NCBI GenBank assembly: GCA_039105265.1
Contig: JAPFFF010000013.1
Span: 1,736,001-1,800,000, forward strand
Reading direction: 5' to 3'
DNA: 64,000 bases
From: Tritrichomonas musculus
Lineage: Eukaryota; Parabasalia; Tritrichomonadida; Tritrichomonadidae
Shown: one piece after another, positions 1-9,629 of the stretch
How positions within the stretch are numbered: position 1 is the stretch's first letter
Layout: every line of letters starts with the position of its first letter
The notes under the pieces: generated by a model
Databases searched by the model: none
Seen by the model: the letters and a program-made list of their open reading frames with translations, nothing else
What the model was told of the DNA's origin: nothing
Position numbers and translations under genes: made by a program

Positions 1-2
1 CC

Positions 3-2126
3 AAAAAGATTGAAGAACCCAGGCAAAACTCTGCAATAAAAGATAAAGACCTTAAAGATGAAGAAGAATTCATAATTGACATTGATAAAGAGTCATTTGA
101 ATCAGTTAAATATAACATTCAATTAGAACAAATTAGGATTAAAATTGTTATTCGCACGACATGCCATCAATTCCTAGAAATGGTCAGAAATAAGTTTAAA
201 ATAAATGATATTTCTTTTTATCTCACATTTAATAATCATCTGAATGAAGTTCATGTTTTAGATGATGATAATCCTATATGCGCCTTAAACACGCACAACT
301 TTATCATTCATTATGGTGAAGTTATTCATTCAACAAAAACGTTTATTGAATCATTAATCAATGCACGAAGAATTAATTTTGGAGATGGTTTTTCATTACA
401 AACGAATTCATCAAATGCTAATTATGATGTTGAATTTCCACCTGACCATGATGGATGGCTTGATGTTCCATTTAACATTACAAATAATTCAACAACAAGT
501 TCTACTGATAAAGCGTTAATATCATTGGAAATGAGTGAAAAAGAAGCTTCATTTTTACAAAAAGGAAATACCGTATTACATCAATATCTTAAAGATGATA
601 AATGGGTAACAGAAGATGAACCAGTTTTTTTATCTTATCCTGACTGTAACACAGCCATATTTTTACTCAACCATTGTTCAGGTCATCGGATCGCTATATT
701 AGACACAGCTGTTAGGAAATTGATTCCAGATGAATACATTGATGATAGATATTCATGTGATTGGGATGAAATGTGTCCTCATACATTTTTCAACAAGGGA
801 AATAAAGATTATTACGTGCCAGTTGATTATAAATCAATTGGAATTAAAGTAAATTCATTTGATGAAAACACATGTGTAGCATTTCATGCAACTAAAGCTC
901 GATTTGTCAGTAGTATCATTGAAAAAGGATTTATATTACCATCAAAACGTGAAGGTGTTTTATCCGGTCATATTCCTTTGGATTTAAAAGTGTTTGATAT
1001 TGATAATTTTGCAGATGCAATCTTTGCTTCACCTTCAATTAAATATTCATCCAAATATGGAAAACAGCCAATTTATACAAAAAGAGATGAAGTAACATAC
1101 ATTGAAGCAGGACATATTGAAAATGGTCTAATTCGGATTCTTATTTTACAAGTTAGAGTAAAACCAGATTCTTTTTCAATTCATCCTAATACTACACCAG
1201 ATCATCAATTTAAAGATCCACATTTTGATAATGATGAATTAGAATGGAGAATCGGAAATCCTAAAGATATATTTCCTTATAGACTCCTTTTCAGATATTA
1301 TTCAAGTCTTGATGAATTTAATTCCGATATTCATTCATATGGACAAGATTTTCAAGAATCAAATTCTAAAATTTTTAATATTTCACCAAAAATTATATCA
1401 GAGAATGATCATGATTTAGTCATTGGAATTGGTTATAGAATGACGGAGTTATTATTTAACAATAATAAATTGAATTCAACAGAATTGACTGATATTGTCA
1501 ATTGTTTTTCAGGATTTATAATTGAAATTAAATATCCATCAAAGCAATTTGATGATATTTACGATTTAATATTAAAAATGAAAGAATTATGTCAATCAAA
1601 AATAAAAATAAGAATATATATTTGTGGAATTAAATCTACAGGACAGAATTTTTTAAGAAATGCCTCTATAAACTATATGAAATTGAATTCAAAAGTTGCT
1701 GAAATTCAATGTGAAAGTCAAGCCTTTGGTGATGGATCATTTACTGAATGCTATTCTTTGGAACAAATTTCAATTCTTTCATCAGTAACTTCAATTGGTA
1801 AGTTTTCTTTCTTTAAATGTCTAGCATTGGCGTATATTACAATTCCTTCCTCAGTAACATCAATTGGAGATTTTGCTTTCAGTGGATGCTTTGCATTGAC
1901 ACAAATTTCAATCCCTTCCTCAGTAACTTCAATTGGAGATTGTGCTTTCTTTGGATGCTATTCATTGAAACAAATCGAAATTCCACCTTCGATAACTTCA
2001 GTTGGAAAATCTGTTTTTTTTGGTTGTCTTGCATTGACGCAAATCACAATTCCTTCATCTATTAATAGAGAATATCTTAGAGATTATCTTAGAATTCCAT
2101 CTGAAACAAAAATCATAATTATTTGA
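3..2126 (+). CDS. ART-like domain plus BspA leucine-rich repeats, 5' part outside window
   Basis: The frame is open from the left edge, so the gene starts upstream and the ATG at 180 is internal; 707 codons are visible. Codons at about 95-330 could encode a small ubiquitin-like or PB1-like fold (weak). The segment at about 865-1300 resembles the PARP/ADP-ribosyltransferase core: FHAT (His codon at 885) followed by IIEKGF, then FADAIFASPSIKYSSKYG like the PARP 'GIYFA..YS..Y' strand, then DELEWR with a candidate catalytic Glu at 1242. From about 1725 to 2065 lie four or five 23-residue BspA-type (LRR_5) repeats with SIGDFAFSGC and IPSSVTS signatures. Likely a cytosolic or surface-linked signalling protein; ADP-ribosylation is inference from an H-Y-E-like arrangement. 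The LRR part is secure and the ART call moderate. No signal peptide can be judged because the N-terminus is missing. Confidence 0.72.
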   Translation, partial: KKIEEPRQNSAIKDKDLKDEEEFIIDIDKESFESVKYNIQLEQIRIKIVIRTTCHQFLEMVRNKFKINDISFYLTFNNHLNEVHVLDDDNPICALNTHNFIIHYGEVIHSTKTFIESLINARRINFGDGFSLQTNSSNANYDVEFPPDHDGWLDVPFNITNNSTTSSTDKALISLEMSEKEASFLQKGNTVLHQYLKDDKWVTEDEPVFLSYPDCNTAIFLLNHCSGHRIAILDTAVRKLIPDEYIDDRYSCDWDEMCPHTFFNKGNKDYYVPVDYKSIGIKVNSFDENTCVAFHATKARFVSSIIEKGFILPSKREGVLSGHIPLDLKVFDIDNFADAIFASPSIKYSSKYGKQPIYTKRDEVTYIEAGHIENGLIRILILQVRVKPDSFSIHPNTTPDHQFKDPHFDNDELEWRIGNPKDIFPYRLLFRYYSSLDEFNSDIHSYGQDFQESNSKIFNISPKIISENDHDLVIGIGYRMTELLFNNNKLNSTELTDIVNCFSGFIIEIKYPSKQFDDIYDLILKMKELCQSKIKIRIYICGIKSTGQNFLRNASINYMKLNSKVAEIQCESQAFGDGSFTECYSLEQISILSSVTSIGKFSFFKCLALAYITIPSSVTSIGDFAFSGCFALTQISIPSSVTSIGDCAFFGCYSLKQIEIPPSITSVGKSVFFGCLALTQITIPSSINREYLRDYLRIPSETKIIII

Positions 2127-2605
2127 TTAATATAAATAACAAGTTACAAAATTAATAAAAGTATTTTTATCTTCTCAAATTTATACAATACAAAAATCAT
2201 TATTATTTGATTAAAAAAATGTATGTGCAATATCATTATGAAACAAAAGTTTGGTACAAAACATTTTTTTGTGATTCTAATCCAATCAATGAAAATAATA
2301 ACAATTCAGAAGAAATATAATATATATATATATATTATCAAGCGAAAAAGATCGAAGATGAAGATTTTATAATTAAAAATCATTTTAAGCTTTTACTTTC
2401 TTCTTTAATTAAAAATTCCTATCTATAACATGAAGTTAATTTGAACATTAAATAATTTTTAATAAAAAAAGTTTATAGAAGGAGTTGATATTTTTAAAAC
2501 AATTTGAATGCCGATATATAAAAATTGACTTATTTCTATCAAATATTTTCAATATTACTATATATAAAAAATAATTTACACAAATCATTTTATTATTATA
2601 ATCAG
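2127..2605. other. Intergenic AT-rich DNA
   Basis: No gene is seen. A TA-microsatellite-like stretch lies near 2320-2336. TCATTT at 2584-2589 is placed like a trichomonad initiator, 20 nt before the ATG of the broken hydrolase gene. Confidence 0.5.
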
Positions 2606-3195
2606 ATGAAAAAACTAACTTCTTCTTTTAATGAATGTGATATGAATCCAAGTAATGATACTCTTGATAATGAATCATTAAAAAATCTAAAAAGAGACAC
2701 CCAAATTTCAGTTCAAAGAGAAAAGGCTGTTAATGAAGCTAATCATGGTAATTTTTCACTTATTAACACATACACCAACAGCAAAGGGTGTAAAATATGA
2801 AGACATTTACGTTAATTATGAAGATGAAAAAATATTAACAAGGCATTATTAACCAGAAACTTGCCATGATCCCAAAAATCTTCCACTTCTAATATACGTT
2901 CATGGTGGAGGATGGTGCTTTTCATCTGTTCAACATCGAAATTCTCTAGCATCTCAATTTTCTATTAGACATATTCTTGAAGTTGTCTCTATCAACCATT
3001 CATTAAGTCCTGAATATGAATTTGGCCGTGCAATTGATGAAATTTATACTGTTTATTGCGATATTTTGAAAAAATCTTCTGAAAATAGAAAAGTATTTAT
3101 TAGTGGAGATAGTTCAGGTGGATATATTTGCATTCAAACAGCTGCACATGGATTTTTCACTGATCCAAGTATTAAGCTTTCTAATATTGAAAGAA
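2606..3195 (+). pseudogene. Broken alpha/beta-hydrolase (hormone-sensitive-lipase-like) gene
   Basis: Starting at ATG 2606 the frame reads to a TGA at 2798. The homologous reading then continues in another frame (GVKYEDIYVNYEDEK), so there is a frameshift near 2787-2792 at an AAAGGG run. A TAA at 2850 replaces a probable Lys codon in RHYxPE. Downstream are the family hallmarks: LLIYVHGGGW (oxyanion-hole HGGG, His codon at 2901), VVSINHSLSPEYEF, and FISGDSSGGY with the nucleophile-elbow Ser of GxSxG. The match ends around 3190, before the acid and base catalytic residues, where BspA repeat sequence begins in a different frame. Intact relatives are about 300-aa esterases or lipases. This copy cannot encode an enzyme. 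Confidence 0.8.
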
Positions 3196-3690
3196 TACAA
3201 TGTTACCCGAATCATTGAAAATTCATTCAAATCAAACAAAGTCAATTCAATTCAATTTCCAGATGATTCAAAACTTGAAGTAATTGAAAAGAATGCTTTT
3301 TTATACTCATCTCTTGAAGAAATCGTGATTCCATCCAGTGTTATACAAATTGAATCTGCAGCTTTTTCTGAATGTTATCAATTGAAAAAAATTGAATTCG
3401 CACAGAATTCAAAATTGAGAACAATTGAGAGAAGTACTTTCTATCGTACTTCAATTGAAAATATCATAATACCTTCACATGTTACTAAAATTTGTGAGTT
3501 TGCTTTTGATCAATGCAAAGAATTGAAAAAAATTGAATTTGAGGAAAATTCTCAATTGAAAGTCATTGAAAATTACGCTTTTGCTGACTCTTCTTTAGAG
3601 AGCATCTCGCTTCCCTCAAGTTTGGAAAAGCTTGGAGAGGAATGTTTCAACTTAAATTGGCTGTTGAATTGTATGTTTTCTTTTCGTTAA
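3196..3690 (+). pseudogene. BspA-like leucine-rich-repeat fragment fused to the hydrolase remnant
   Basis: About 160 codons encode six to seven LRR_5/BspA repeats of about 23 residues (VIEKNAFLYSSLEEIVIPSS, KICEFAFDQCKELKKIEF, VIENYAFADSSLESISLPSS). An ATG at 3103 opens the same frame, but the first 30 codons only overlap the hydrolase remnant in a shifted frame, so the true LRR sequence begins at about 3196-3205. There is no signal peptide and no membrane anchor; BspA proteins of trichomonads are normally long and surface-exposed. It looks like an LRR fragment pasted into a dying hydrolase gene. Expression from the internal ATG cannot be ruled out. Confidence 0.7.
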
Positions 3691-3699
3691 CGAAAAGAA
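3678..3699. repeat. 22-bp perfect palindrome over the BspA fragment stop codon
   Basis: A fully self-complementary 22-bp sequence centred on GTTAAC (TTTTCGTTAACGAAAA core). It contains the TAA stop of the LRR fragment. Confidence 0.9.
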
Positions 3700-3719
3700 T
3701 TATGATTTTTTCTATTTTT

Positions 3720-3765
3720 TAATAACCAAAACCGTGGTGATGATTATTCCCGATTTTGGTTATTA
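3720..3765. repeat. Inverted repeat, 12-bp arms
   Basis: Arms TAATAACCAAAA and TTTTGGTTATTA are perfect complements separated by 22 nt. It lies 21 bp beyond the 22-bp palindrome, between the LRR fragment and the Sel1 gene. It could be a 3'-end hairpin or a tiny foldback element; the sequence does not decide. Confidence 0.85.
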
Positions 3766-3937
3766 AATGTAATAATATTGAAAGATCATGTATATTATTC
3801 CCAATATTTGTATCATTAATATTAATAATATTTGCAAATTCTGGAAATTATCTGTATCTATCTCATCATTTCTTATGAAATCGAGAAGTACATCTTGAAT
3901 GGTGCAAAATTTCACACGACCATTTATACATTCAAAA

Positions 3938-3943
3938 TCATTT
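3938..3943 (+). promoter_or_regulatory. Initiator-like motif TCATTT for the Sel1 gene
   Basis: TCATTT matches the trichomonad Inr consensus TCAYW. Its A lies 15 nt before ATG 3955. This favours 3955 over the earlier in-frame ATG at 3832, because transcription would begin inside the longer frame. Confidence 0.6.
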
Positions 3944-3954
3944 TTCGAAATTTT

Positions 3955-5310
3955 ATGAATATCTTCTTGTTATTGTTTTCTATAATTCAAGAAATAGCCT
4001 GTGACAATGATAAAAATGATTTTAAAGAAGACTATTTTTACATTGGATTAGATAAAATTCTTGGTAATAAGAAAGAACGTAATTTTATTAAGTCTTTAAC
4101 CTATCTTAAACAATTATCAGAAGAAGGTGACGCATATTCGTCATATATCATAGGTTTGCTTTATCAAAATGATGAAAATATAGAACAAGACTATGAAAAA
4201 TCACTTTTTTATTTTAAGAAATCATATCAACAAGGATCTGTATATGCACTGAATCGAATAGGTAATTGCTATTATCATGGATTTGGAACTGAAAAAAACT
4301 ATACCAAAGCAGTTGAATATTTTGAAGAAGCGGCTCAATTAGGTAAATCTAATGCCATGGTCAGCTTAGGTATTTGTTATTCAAATGGTCAAGGAGTTGA
4401 AAAGAATTCTACAAAAGCAATTGAATATTATGAAAAAGCAGCAAAACAAGGAAATCCTAGAGCCTTTCTAGAACTAGGATTTTTATATAATAATGGTAAC
4501 GGAGTTGAACTGAATTATACAAAAGCAATTGAATATTATGAAAAAGCGGCAAAATTTGGAAATTCAGATGCAATTTTTAATTTAGGAATTTTACATGCTA
4601 ATGGTCAAGGAGTTGAAAAGAATTCTACAAAAGCTATTGAATATTATGAAGAAGCAGCAAAACTTGGTGAGTTTAAAGGCTTTTATAATATTGGAGTTTT
4701 ATATGATCGTGGTGATGGAGTTGAACAAAATTATACAAAAGCATTTGAATATTATGAAAAAGCTGCACATATTCATGAACCAGAACCCTTTTTTAATATA
4801 GGAGTTTTATATTCTAATGGTAAAGGAGTTGAACAAAATTATACAAAAGCAATTGAATACTATGAAAAAGCAGCAAAACTTGGTGAACCTGGAGCTTTTA
4901 ATAATTTAGGGTATTTATATATTAATGGTCGAGGAGTTGAAAAAAATTATACAAAAGCAATTGAATATTTTGAAAAAGCTGCAAAACTTGGTATTTTTGA
5001 AGCTTTTTTTAACTTAGGAGTTTTATATACTAATGGTCGAGAAGTTGAAAAAAATTATACAAAAGCAATTGAATATTATGAAGAAGCTACAAAATCGGGT
5101 AATCCTAAAGCATTTTATAATTTAGGAGTTTTATATGATCATGGTGAAGGAGTTGAACAAAATTATACAAAGGCAATTGAATATTATGAAAAAGCTGCAC
5201 AATTGGGTGATACTAAAGCCTTTTATAATTTAGGGGTTTTATATAATGATGGTAAAGGAGTTGAACAAAATTCTACAAAAGCAAATGAATATTTTGAAAA
5301 AGCGATATAA
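3955..5310 (+). CDS. Secreted Sel1-repeat protein with a sequon in every repeat
   Basis: The start is set at ATG 3955 because it follows an initiator-like TCATTT and opens a hydrophobic leader (MNIFLLLFSIIQEIAC) typical of a signal peptide; the same frame extends up to 3832 without such features. The 451-aa product is almost entirely Sel1-like repeats (about 11, 36 residues each, LGVLYxNGxGVEQNYTKAIEYYEKAA), a TPR-related superhelix used as a protein-binding scaffold. Ten consecutive repeats carry N-Y-T or N-S-T at the same position, just before the second helix, so an ER-routed product could bear one N-glycan per turn. No transmembrane segment or C-terminal anchor is seen. Neighbouring Sel1 genes in this window mostly have D-Y at that position. 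Function beyond a secreted or ER scaffold is unknown. Confidence 0.88.
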   Translation: MNIFLLLFSIIQEIACDNDKNDFKEDYFYIGLDKILGNKKERNFIKSLTYLKQLSEEGDAYSSYIIGLLYQNDENIEQDYEKSLFYFKKSYQQGSVYALNRIGNCYYHGFGTEKNYTKAVEYFEEAAQLGKSNAMVSLGICYSNGQGVEKNSTKAIEYYEKAAKQGNPRAFLELGFLYNNGNGVELNYTKAIEYYEKAAKFGNSDAIFNLGILHANGQGVEKNSTKAIEYYEEAAKLGEFKGFYNIGVLYDRGDGVEQNYTKAFEYYEKAAHIHEPEPFFNIGVLYSNGKGVEQNYTKAIEYYEKAAKLGEPGAFNNLGYLYINGRGVEKNYTKAIEYFEKAAKLGIFEAFFNLGVLYTNGREVEKNYTKAIEYYEEATKSGNPKAFYNLGVLYDHGEGVEQNYTKAIEYYEKAAQLGDTKAFYNLGVLYNDGKGVEQNSTKANEYFEKAI

Positions 5311-5539
5311 CTTAATAACTTAGCTTTTTAAATAAAAAATACATTTTAACATTTTTAAATATCGAAGTTTTTTTTAATTCATTTAACACATTTTTAATCA
5401 ATTGAATTAACATAGTTTCAGCCACTTTTTTCAATTATCTTATTTGCTGAATATCATTTTTCTAAAATATACGATAATGACTTCTATTATTAAAGTTTGA
5501 ATTGATAAATGAAAGTTTGAATTTTAATATGCACAAGTC

Positions 5540-5565
5540 ACTTTTTGAATAGTCATTCAAAAAGT
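5540..5565. repeat. Hairpin, 11-bp arms ACTTTTTGAAT / ATTCAAAAAGT
   Basis: A perfect 11-bp inverted repeat with a 4-nt loop (AGTC). The ACTTTTTGA stem recurs in hairpins at 50545-50571 and 59719-59744. Confidence 0.85.
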
Positions 5566-6221
5566 TCCTATATAAAAATGATTATAATTATCTTGAACAA
5601 TTATTATTTAAAATGTAATTTTTCCCTAATGATAAAAAGAAAATATAAAATAATATATTTTTTTAACTTAAATATATTTTAAAAAGCTAACAGTATCGTT
5701 TTTGAAAAAACAGAACTCTGAGTTGATAATAATATGTTAATTCAAATTTCAATTCTAATAAATTTTCATTTAATTCTCCAATTTTCAATCACCATCTCCA
5801 TTTTATTACTTCGAGAGTCATTCATGATTTAATGGTGACAAATTCATTGAAGAAAGAAAAGAAAGAACAATTGACAATGAAGGTAAAATCCAACAGTCAT
5901 TAAATAGGCGAATTGATGATCAGTGGTATGAAACTGAACAAATTGAATGAGAAAATTGCCTGACGGTGAATAAAGAAACATAGCACTAGGTTTCAAAGGA
6001 TGAACAAAATTTAAATGAGTAATTTCAAAATTTAAATATTTTATAAACCTAACAATTTAGCATCTTATTAATTTAAATTTATTAATTATTATTATAATAT
6101 TAATATAATATATATTTTTTGAGAAAATTACTGGATATTTTTGAGATAATTAAATATCAATTTTTTTTTTTTATATCAAATTTGTCAATCTGTCATAAAA
6201 AAATGAGTTTAGATCAAAATT

Positions 6222-6465
6222 TCAGTTTAGACGCACCATTTTATACTTGTAATACTCCAAGCTACTAAATAATCGTGGTGGTGTAAAATGACTTTTTTGG
6301 TCATTTTCACCATTGTCTGAAGTAGAGAAAAGTAGAATGTTATAAAGATTATTACTTTTACAAAAAAGTTGTTGTTTACTTCCAAAATGGTCCGTATTAG
6401 CATTCACTGGAGCTGACACTGACAGGATATTGGTGTGGTTTTGACTTGGCTGTTGGTAATTGTTA
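6222..6465 (-). pseudogene. Possible Asn/Gln-rich coding remnant
   Basis: The minus-strand frame from about 6465 to 6222 is open without an ATG and reads NNYQQPSQNHTNILSVSAP then a Ser/Asn-rich stretch. Composition is less AT-rich than the flanks and resembles low-complexity linkers of trichomonad regulators. No domain is recognised. It may be chance. Confidence 0.25.
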
Positions 6466-6657
6466 ATAAAGAAAAAAATAAAATAACCATATATTTTGAA
6501 TTAAAAAAATTGAGAGAAAAGTATGCAAAAAAGTTCCATTTTTAGATCTATCAATTTTTTTTATTCATAACTTTACTTTGATAATAATTGAAAATAAGTA
6601 CGTTATATTATTTGACTGAACACATAGAAACTGAAACACATTTTAGTTTTAGAATTG

Positions 6658-9110
6658 ATGAGCAATTCTAACTCACACAATTTAGATCAGGATCAGCATT
6701 CTGATATTCCTGATGATAACAATTTTGAAAATGATGATTTAATTTCATTTCAACATGATTCGAAAACAATCAAATTATTTTATTCACAATTAACTAAATA
6801 TTCCAAACATATACGAGAATCATATTTGTTTTCAGATGTTATGAAACGCTTTCCTCAAGAAATTTATCAATTTCAAGAAAAATTTCATCTTTTACCAGAA
6901 AGTCTTGAGTTATTTTTCCAATTATTACAACAAAATTACGATATTAATGAAGATTTGAACTTAACATACATCCAATGTATGGATCTTCTTAAAATTTCCA
7001 AATATTTAGAAGTTCGAAAACTTTCATTTATAATCAAACAATATATTAAAGGTCGCAACAACGATGTTGATTTTATTATCCAAATGATCCAATACGATTC
7101 TGAAACGCAACAGGAAACTGACAAGCAACAAATCGAAATCAGCGATGAAGTAGAAAATCTGTTAACAAGCAAAATTAACGAATGTTTTTCAAATGAGAAA
7201 TTCAAAGAATTGCCAATTCACATTATTCATCGAGTTGTCAGACGATGCTCGGCTGATTCAATCGATAACAACAAACTTTTTGACATTATTGTTCAATCAC
7301 TGAGCAAATTTTGCATTTTGTTTCCATTTCTTGATCTTCAAAAACTTTCGGACGATAGACTTGAAGAATTGTGTGCAATGTATTCAAAATCAAATGAAAA
7401 TACGCAACATTACTTCGACTTCCTGAAGTGCAACTTAAACCTCATAAATGAAATAAACAATCGTAAGAAAAAACTAGAAGAAATGAACGATCAGCAGCAA
7501 AATAAAATGTCAGATTTGGAATCGAAAATAGAAACGCTTCAAAATCAATTTATCAACACAGAAAAAGTTAATAACCAACTCCAAAACCAATTGAATGATT
7601 CAAAGAATTTGAACGATCAACAGCAAAATAAAATGACAGACATGGAATCGAAAATAGCATTACTCCAAAGCCAGTTGGATGACTCTCAGAGTTTAAATAA
7701 TCAGCAGCAAAATAAAATGGCAGATCTCGAATCAAAAATTGCATTACTTCAAAAGCAATTTGATGAAAAAATAAACGAACAACTGCAGCATCAAGTGAAT
7801 TATTCGAAAAAATTAGAAGATCAAATAAGTCAATTGCAAAATAAATTAACAAATTCAGAGAAAGAAGTCACTGGCATGAAAAAGCAGCTTAACGAACTAC
7901 TAATCAAAGGAAAAATCGTTGCCAACGTCGAAAAAGGCCTTCTTATCAACGCAGAAATCGATTTGAAAACGAAAGGTCCTGCACTTGACACGTCAAAGAG
8001 CAAAGTCATCATCAGCACGAGTGATGCAAAATGCCTTGGAAGCGAAGCGTATGAAAAAGGAGAGCCAATAACTTCACTTCACATGAAAACAACATTTATG
8101 TGCAAGCCAGGCACGTACTACGTGCGGTGCATAATTTTCAACAACGGTGGCGAATCGAACGAGATTGTGAGCAACCCGGCGACAACGAGTGGAAGCAGCC
8201 TCGAGTTCGACTATAAAAGAGAAGCGGAGAAGATTACGCTTCCATGCGGCCGCTACAAACTCGAAGTCTGGGGCGCCAAAGGGGGGACTCAACTGGTAAC
8301 GGTTTTTATAATGGTGATAGTTGTTATCGAGGCAGTTCGACAGCTCAAGGAGGTTTGGGCGGTTATTCACGCGGCATCCTGAATTTGGGCAAAAGCGAGT
8401 CTGTTTATGTCTTCGTTGGCGGCCAAGGCGGCGCTCCGAGTTCGGCAGACGGTTCGAGTTCGAAGGGGGGCTTCCCGGACGGAGGAGGTGCAAAAACGGG
8501 CCACTGTGGTAGTTTCACGACAGTTCCGGGGACGGGCGGAGGCTCGACGTCGATTCGAATCGGTAGCGCCACGGACTACGCGCGCGTGATCGTCGCAGGT
8601 GGCGGCGGTGGAGCAAGCGGCAACAGCTGCTATGTCGAGCCTGGTGGATTCGGCGGTGGCCCGACCGGCGGAAACTGCCACTTTTGCAGGTCATTCCAGG
8701 ACCAGGGCGCTGGCACTCAGACAGGCAGCACGCGCGGCCTCGGCCATTGCGACGGCAGGCACGGAGATCCTGGCCGGTTTGGCGCAGGCGCCACTGGCAA
8801 GTACTGCAAGGGATGCGACTCAGGCGGGGGCGGCGGTGGGGGCTGGTTCGGTGGTGGCAGCGGCGGTTACGGAAAAAACGACATTTGCTCAAGCGGCGGG
8901 GGCGGCTCCGGCTGGGTTTTCACCGCGTCGAGTCTGAAGAATTTTCAGTCGGGAGACTCATCGAACGCGTCGAAGTTCGTTCTCAGCAGCGCGTACTACT
9001 TAAGCGATGTGGCGTGCCTTGGAGGCAACGAGGAATTCCCTCGTCCAGACGGGAACGGAAACGAACGAGGCCACTCCGGTAACGGTTATGCGAAGATCAC
9101 ACCTCTATAA
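6658..9110 (+). CDS. BTB/BACK-like, coiled-coil, glycine-rich protein; one frameshift
   Basis: Translation from ATG 6658 gives a BTB-like N-terminus (about residues 30-130: SDVMKRFPQEIYQF, FFQLLQQNYDINEDL, LLKISKYLEVRKL), a BACK-like helical stretch to about 270, then coiled coil (about 270-415) with repeated NQLNDSKNLNDQQQNKM blocks. A beta-rich segment ending KLEVWGAKGG follows, and there the frame breaks. The family sequence continues in the +2 frame (DSTGNGFYNGDSCYRGSSTA) through a Gly-rich domain (GGGGGG, GGFGGGP) to TAA 9108. The slip lies in the six-G run at 8281-8286; seven Gs would restore one frame of about 818 aa. It may be a sequencing slip or a real lesion. GC content rises sharply from about 7.9 kb to the end, unlike the AT-rich 5' half. 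Likely an intracellular scaffold; partners unknown. Confidence 0.72.
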
Positions 9111-9629
9111 AAAAAATTTAATTTATTTGCAGTATATGTGGATGTTTGGGAATCAAAAACTCCTTCTGGATTAGAAGAAATTGAATTTGGCTGAAATTGA
9201 TCTGAATTAAATTTGCAGGCAAAATGAAAATCATTACATTTGACAATTTCATCATCTTTAAAAGTTGGATAAGTAAGAGGAAAGAATATTCCATTAATGT
9301 TATTTGATATGAATGTAATCGGTACTTCGAAATTTGCTGATAATGTTAATTCTTGTTTAGGAAGAACATATGGAATACTTAAGGAAGTGTAAGAATCCAA
9401 TACCAAAAGCAGCTTGCTGATATTGATTATAGATTTTGTCTATAAATATTTTTTTGCCTTCGTTTTTTTCTATAATCTGAATTGTAAATGGATTTTCATC
9501 TAATTTGATTTTGAAATCATGAAGACATATTTTATTTGCAGAACTTGTCTTGCATGCAATCGTTGTCAGGCTCAGAAAAAGTGGGAAAATCGATGATGAA
9601 AAATTCGTAACGAATTTGGTACATTGCAT
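9086..9629 (-). pseudogene. Broken gene for a small secreted protein of unknown family
   Basis: Two overlapping minus-strand frames share the region. From ATG 9629 a hydrophobic, signal-peptide-like start (NFSSSIFPLFLSLTTIAC) leads to PFTIQIIEKNEGKKIFIDKI. Near 9400 coding-like sequence passes into another frame (LDSYTSLSIPYVLPKQELTL to YRGVIFA) and ends at 9086. A single frameshift would explain both. The stop overlaps the 3' end of the convergent glycine-rich gene by about 25 bp. I do not recognise a domain; the split could also reflect two small genes, but the continuity favours one broken gene of about 175 codons. Confidence 0.5.

Larger units (their letters stand above)
5311..6657. other. 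Intergenic, with a hairpin and one possible coding remnant
   Basis: Mostly AT-rich DNA. It contains the hairpin at 5540-5565 and a less AT-rich stretch at 6222-6460 that may be an old gene piece. Nothing else is supported. Confidence 0.5.

Noticed and set aside
8074-9082. Several long Arg/Ala/Gly-rich open frames on both strands across 8.1-9.1 kb
   Set aside because: They are shadows of the GC-rich, Gly-rich coding region. Their composition follows the codons of the real frame and none has domain content.
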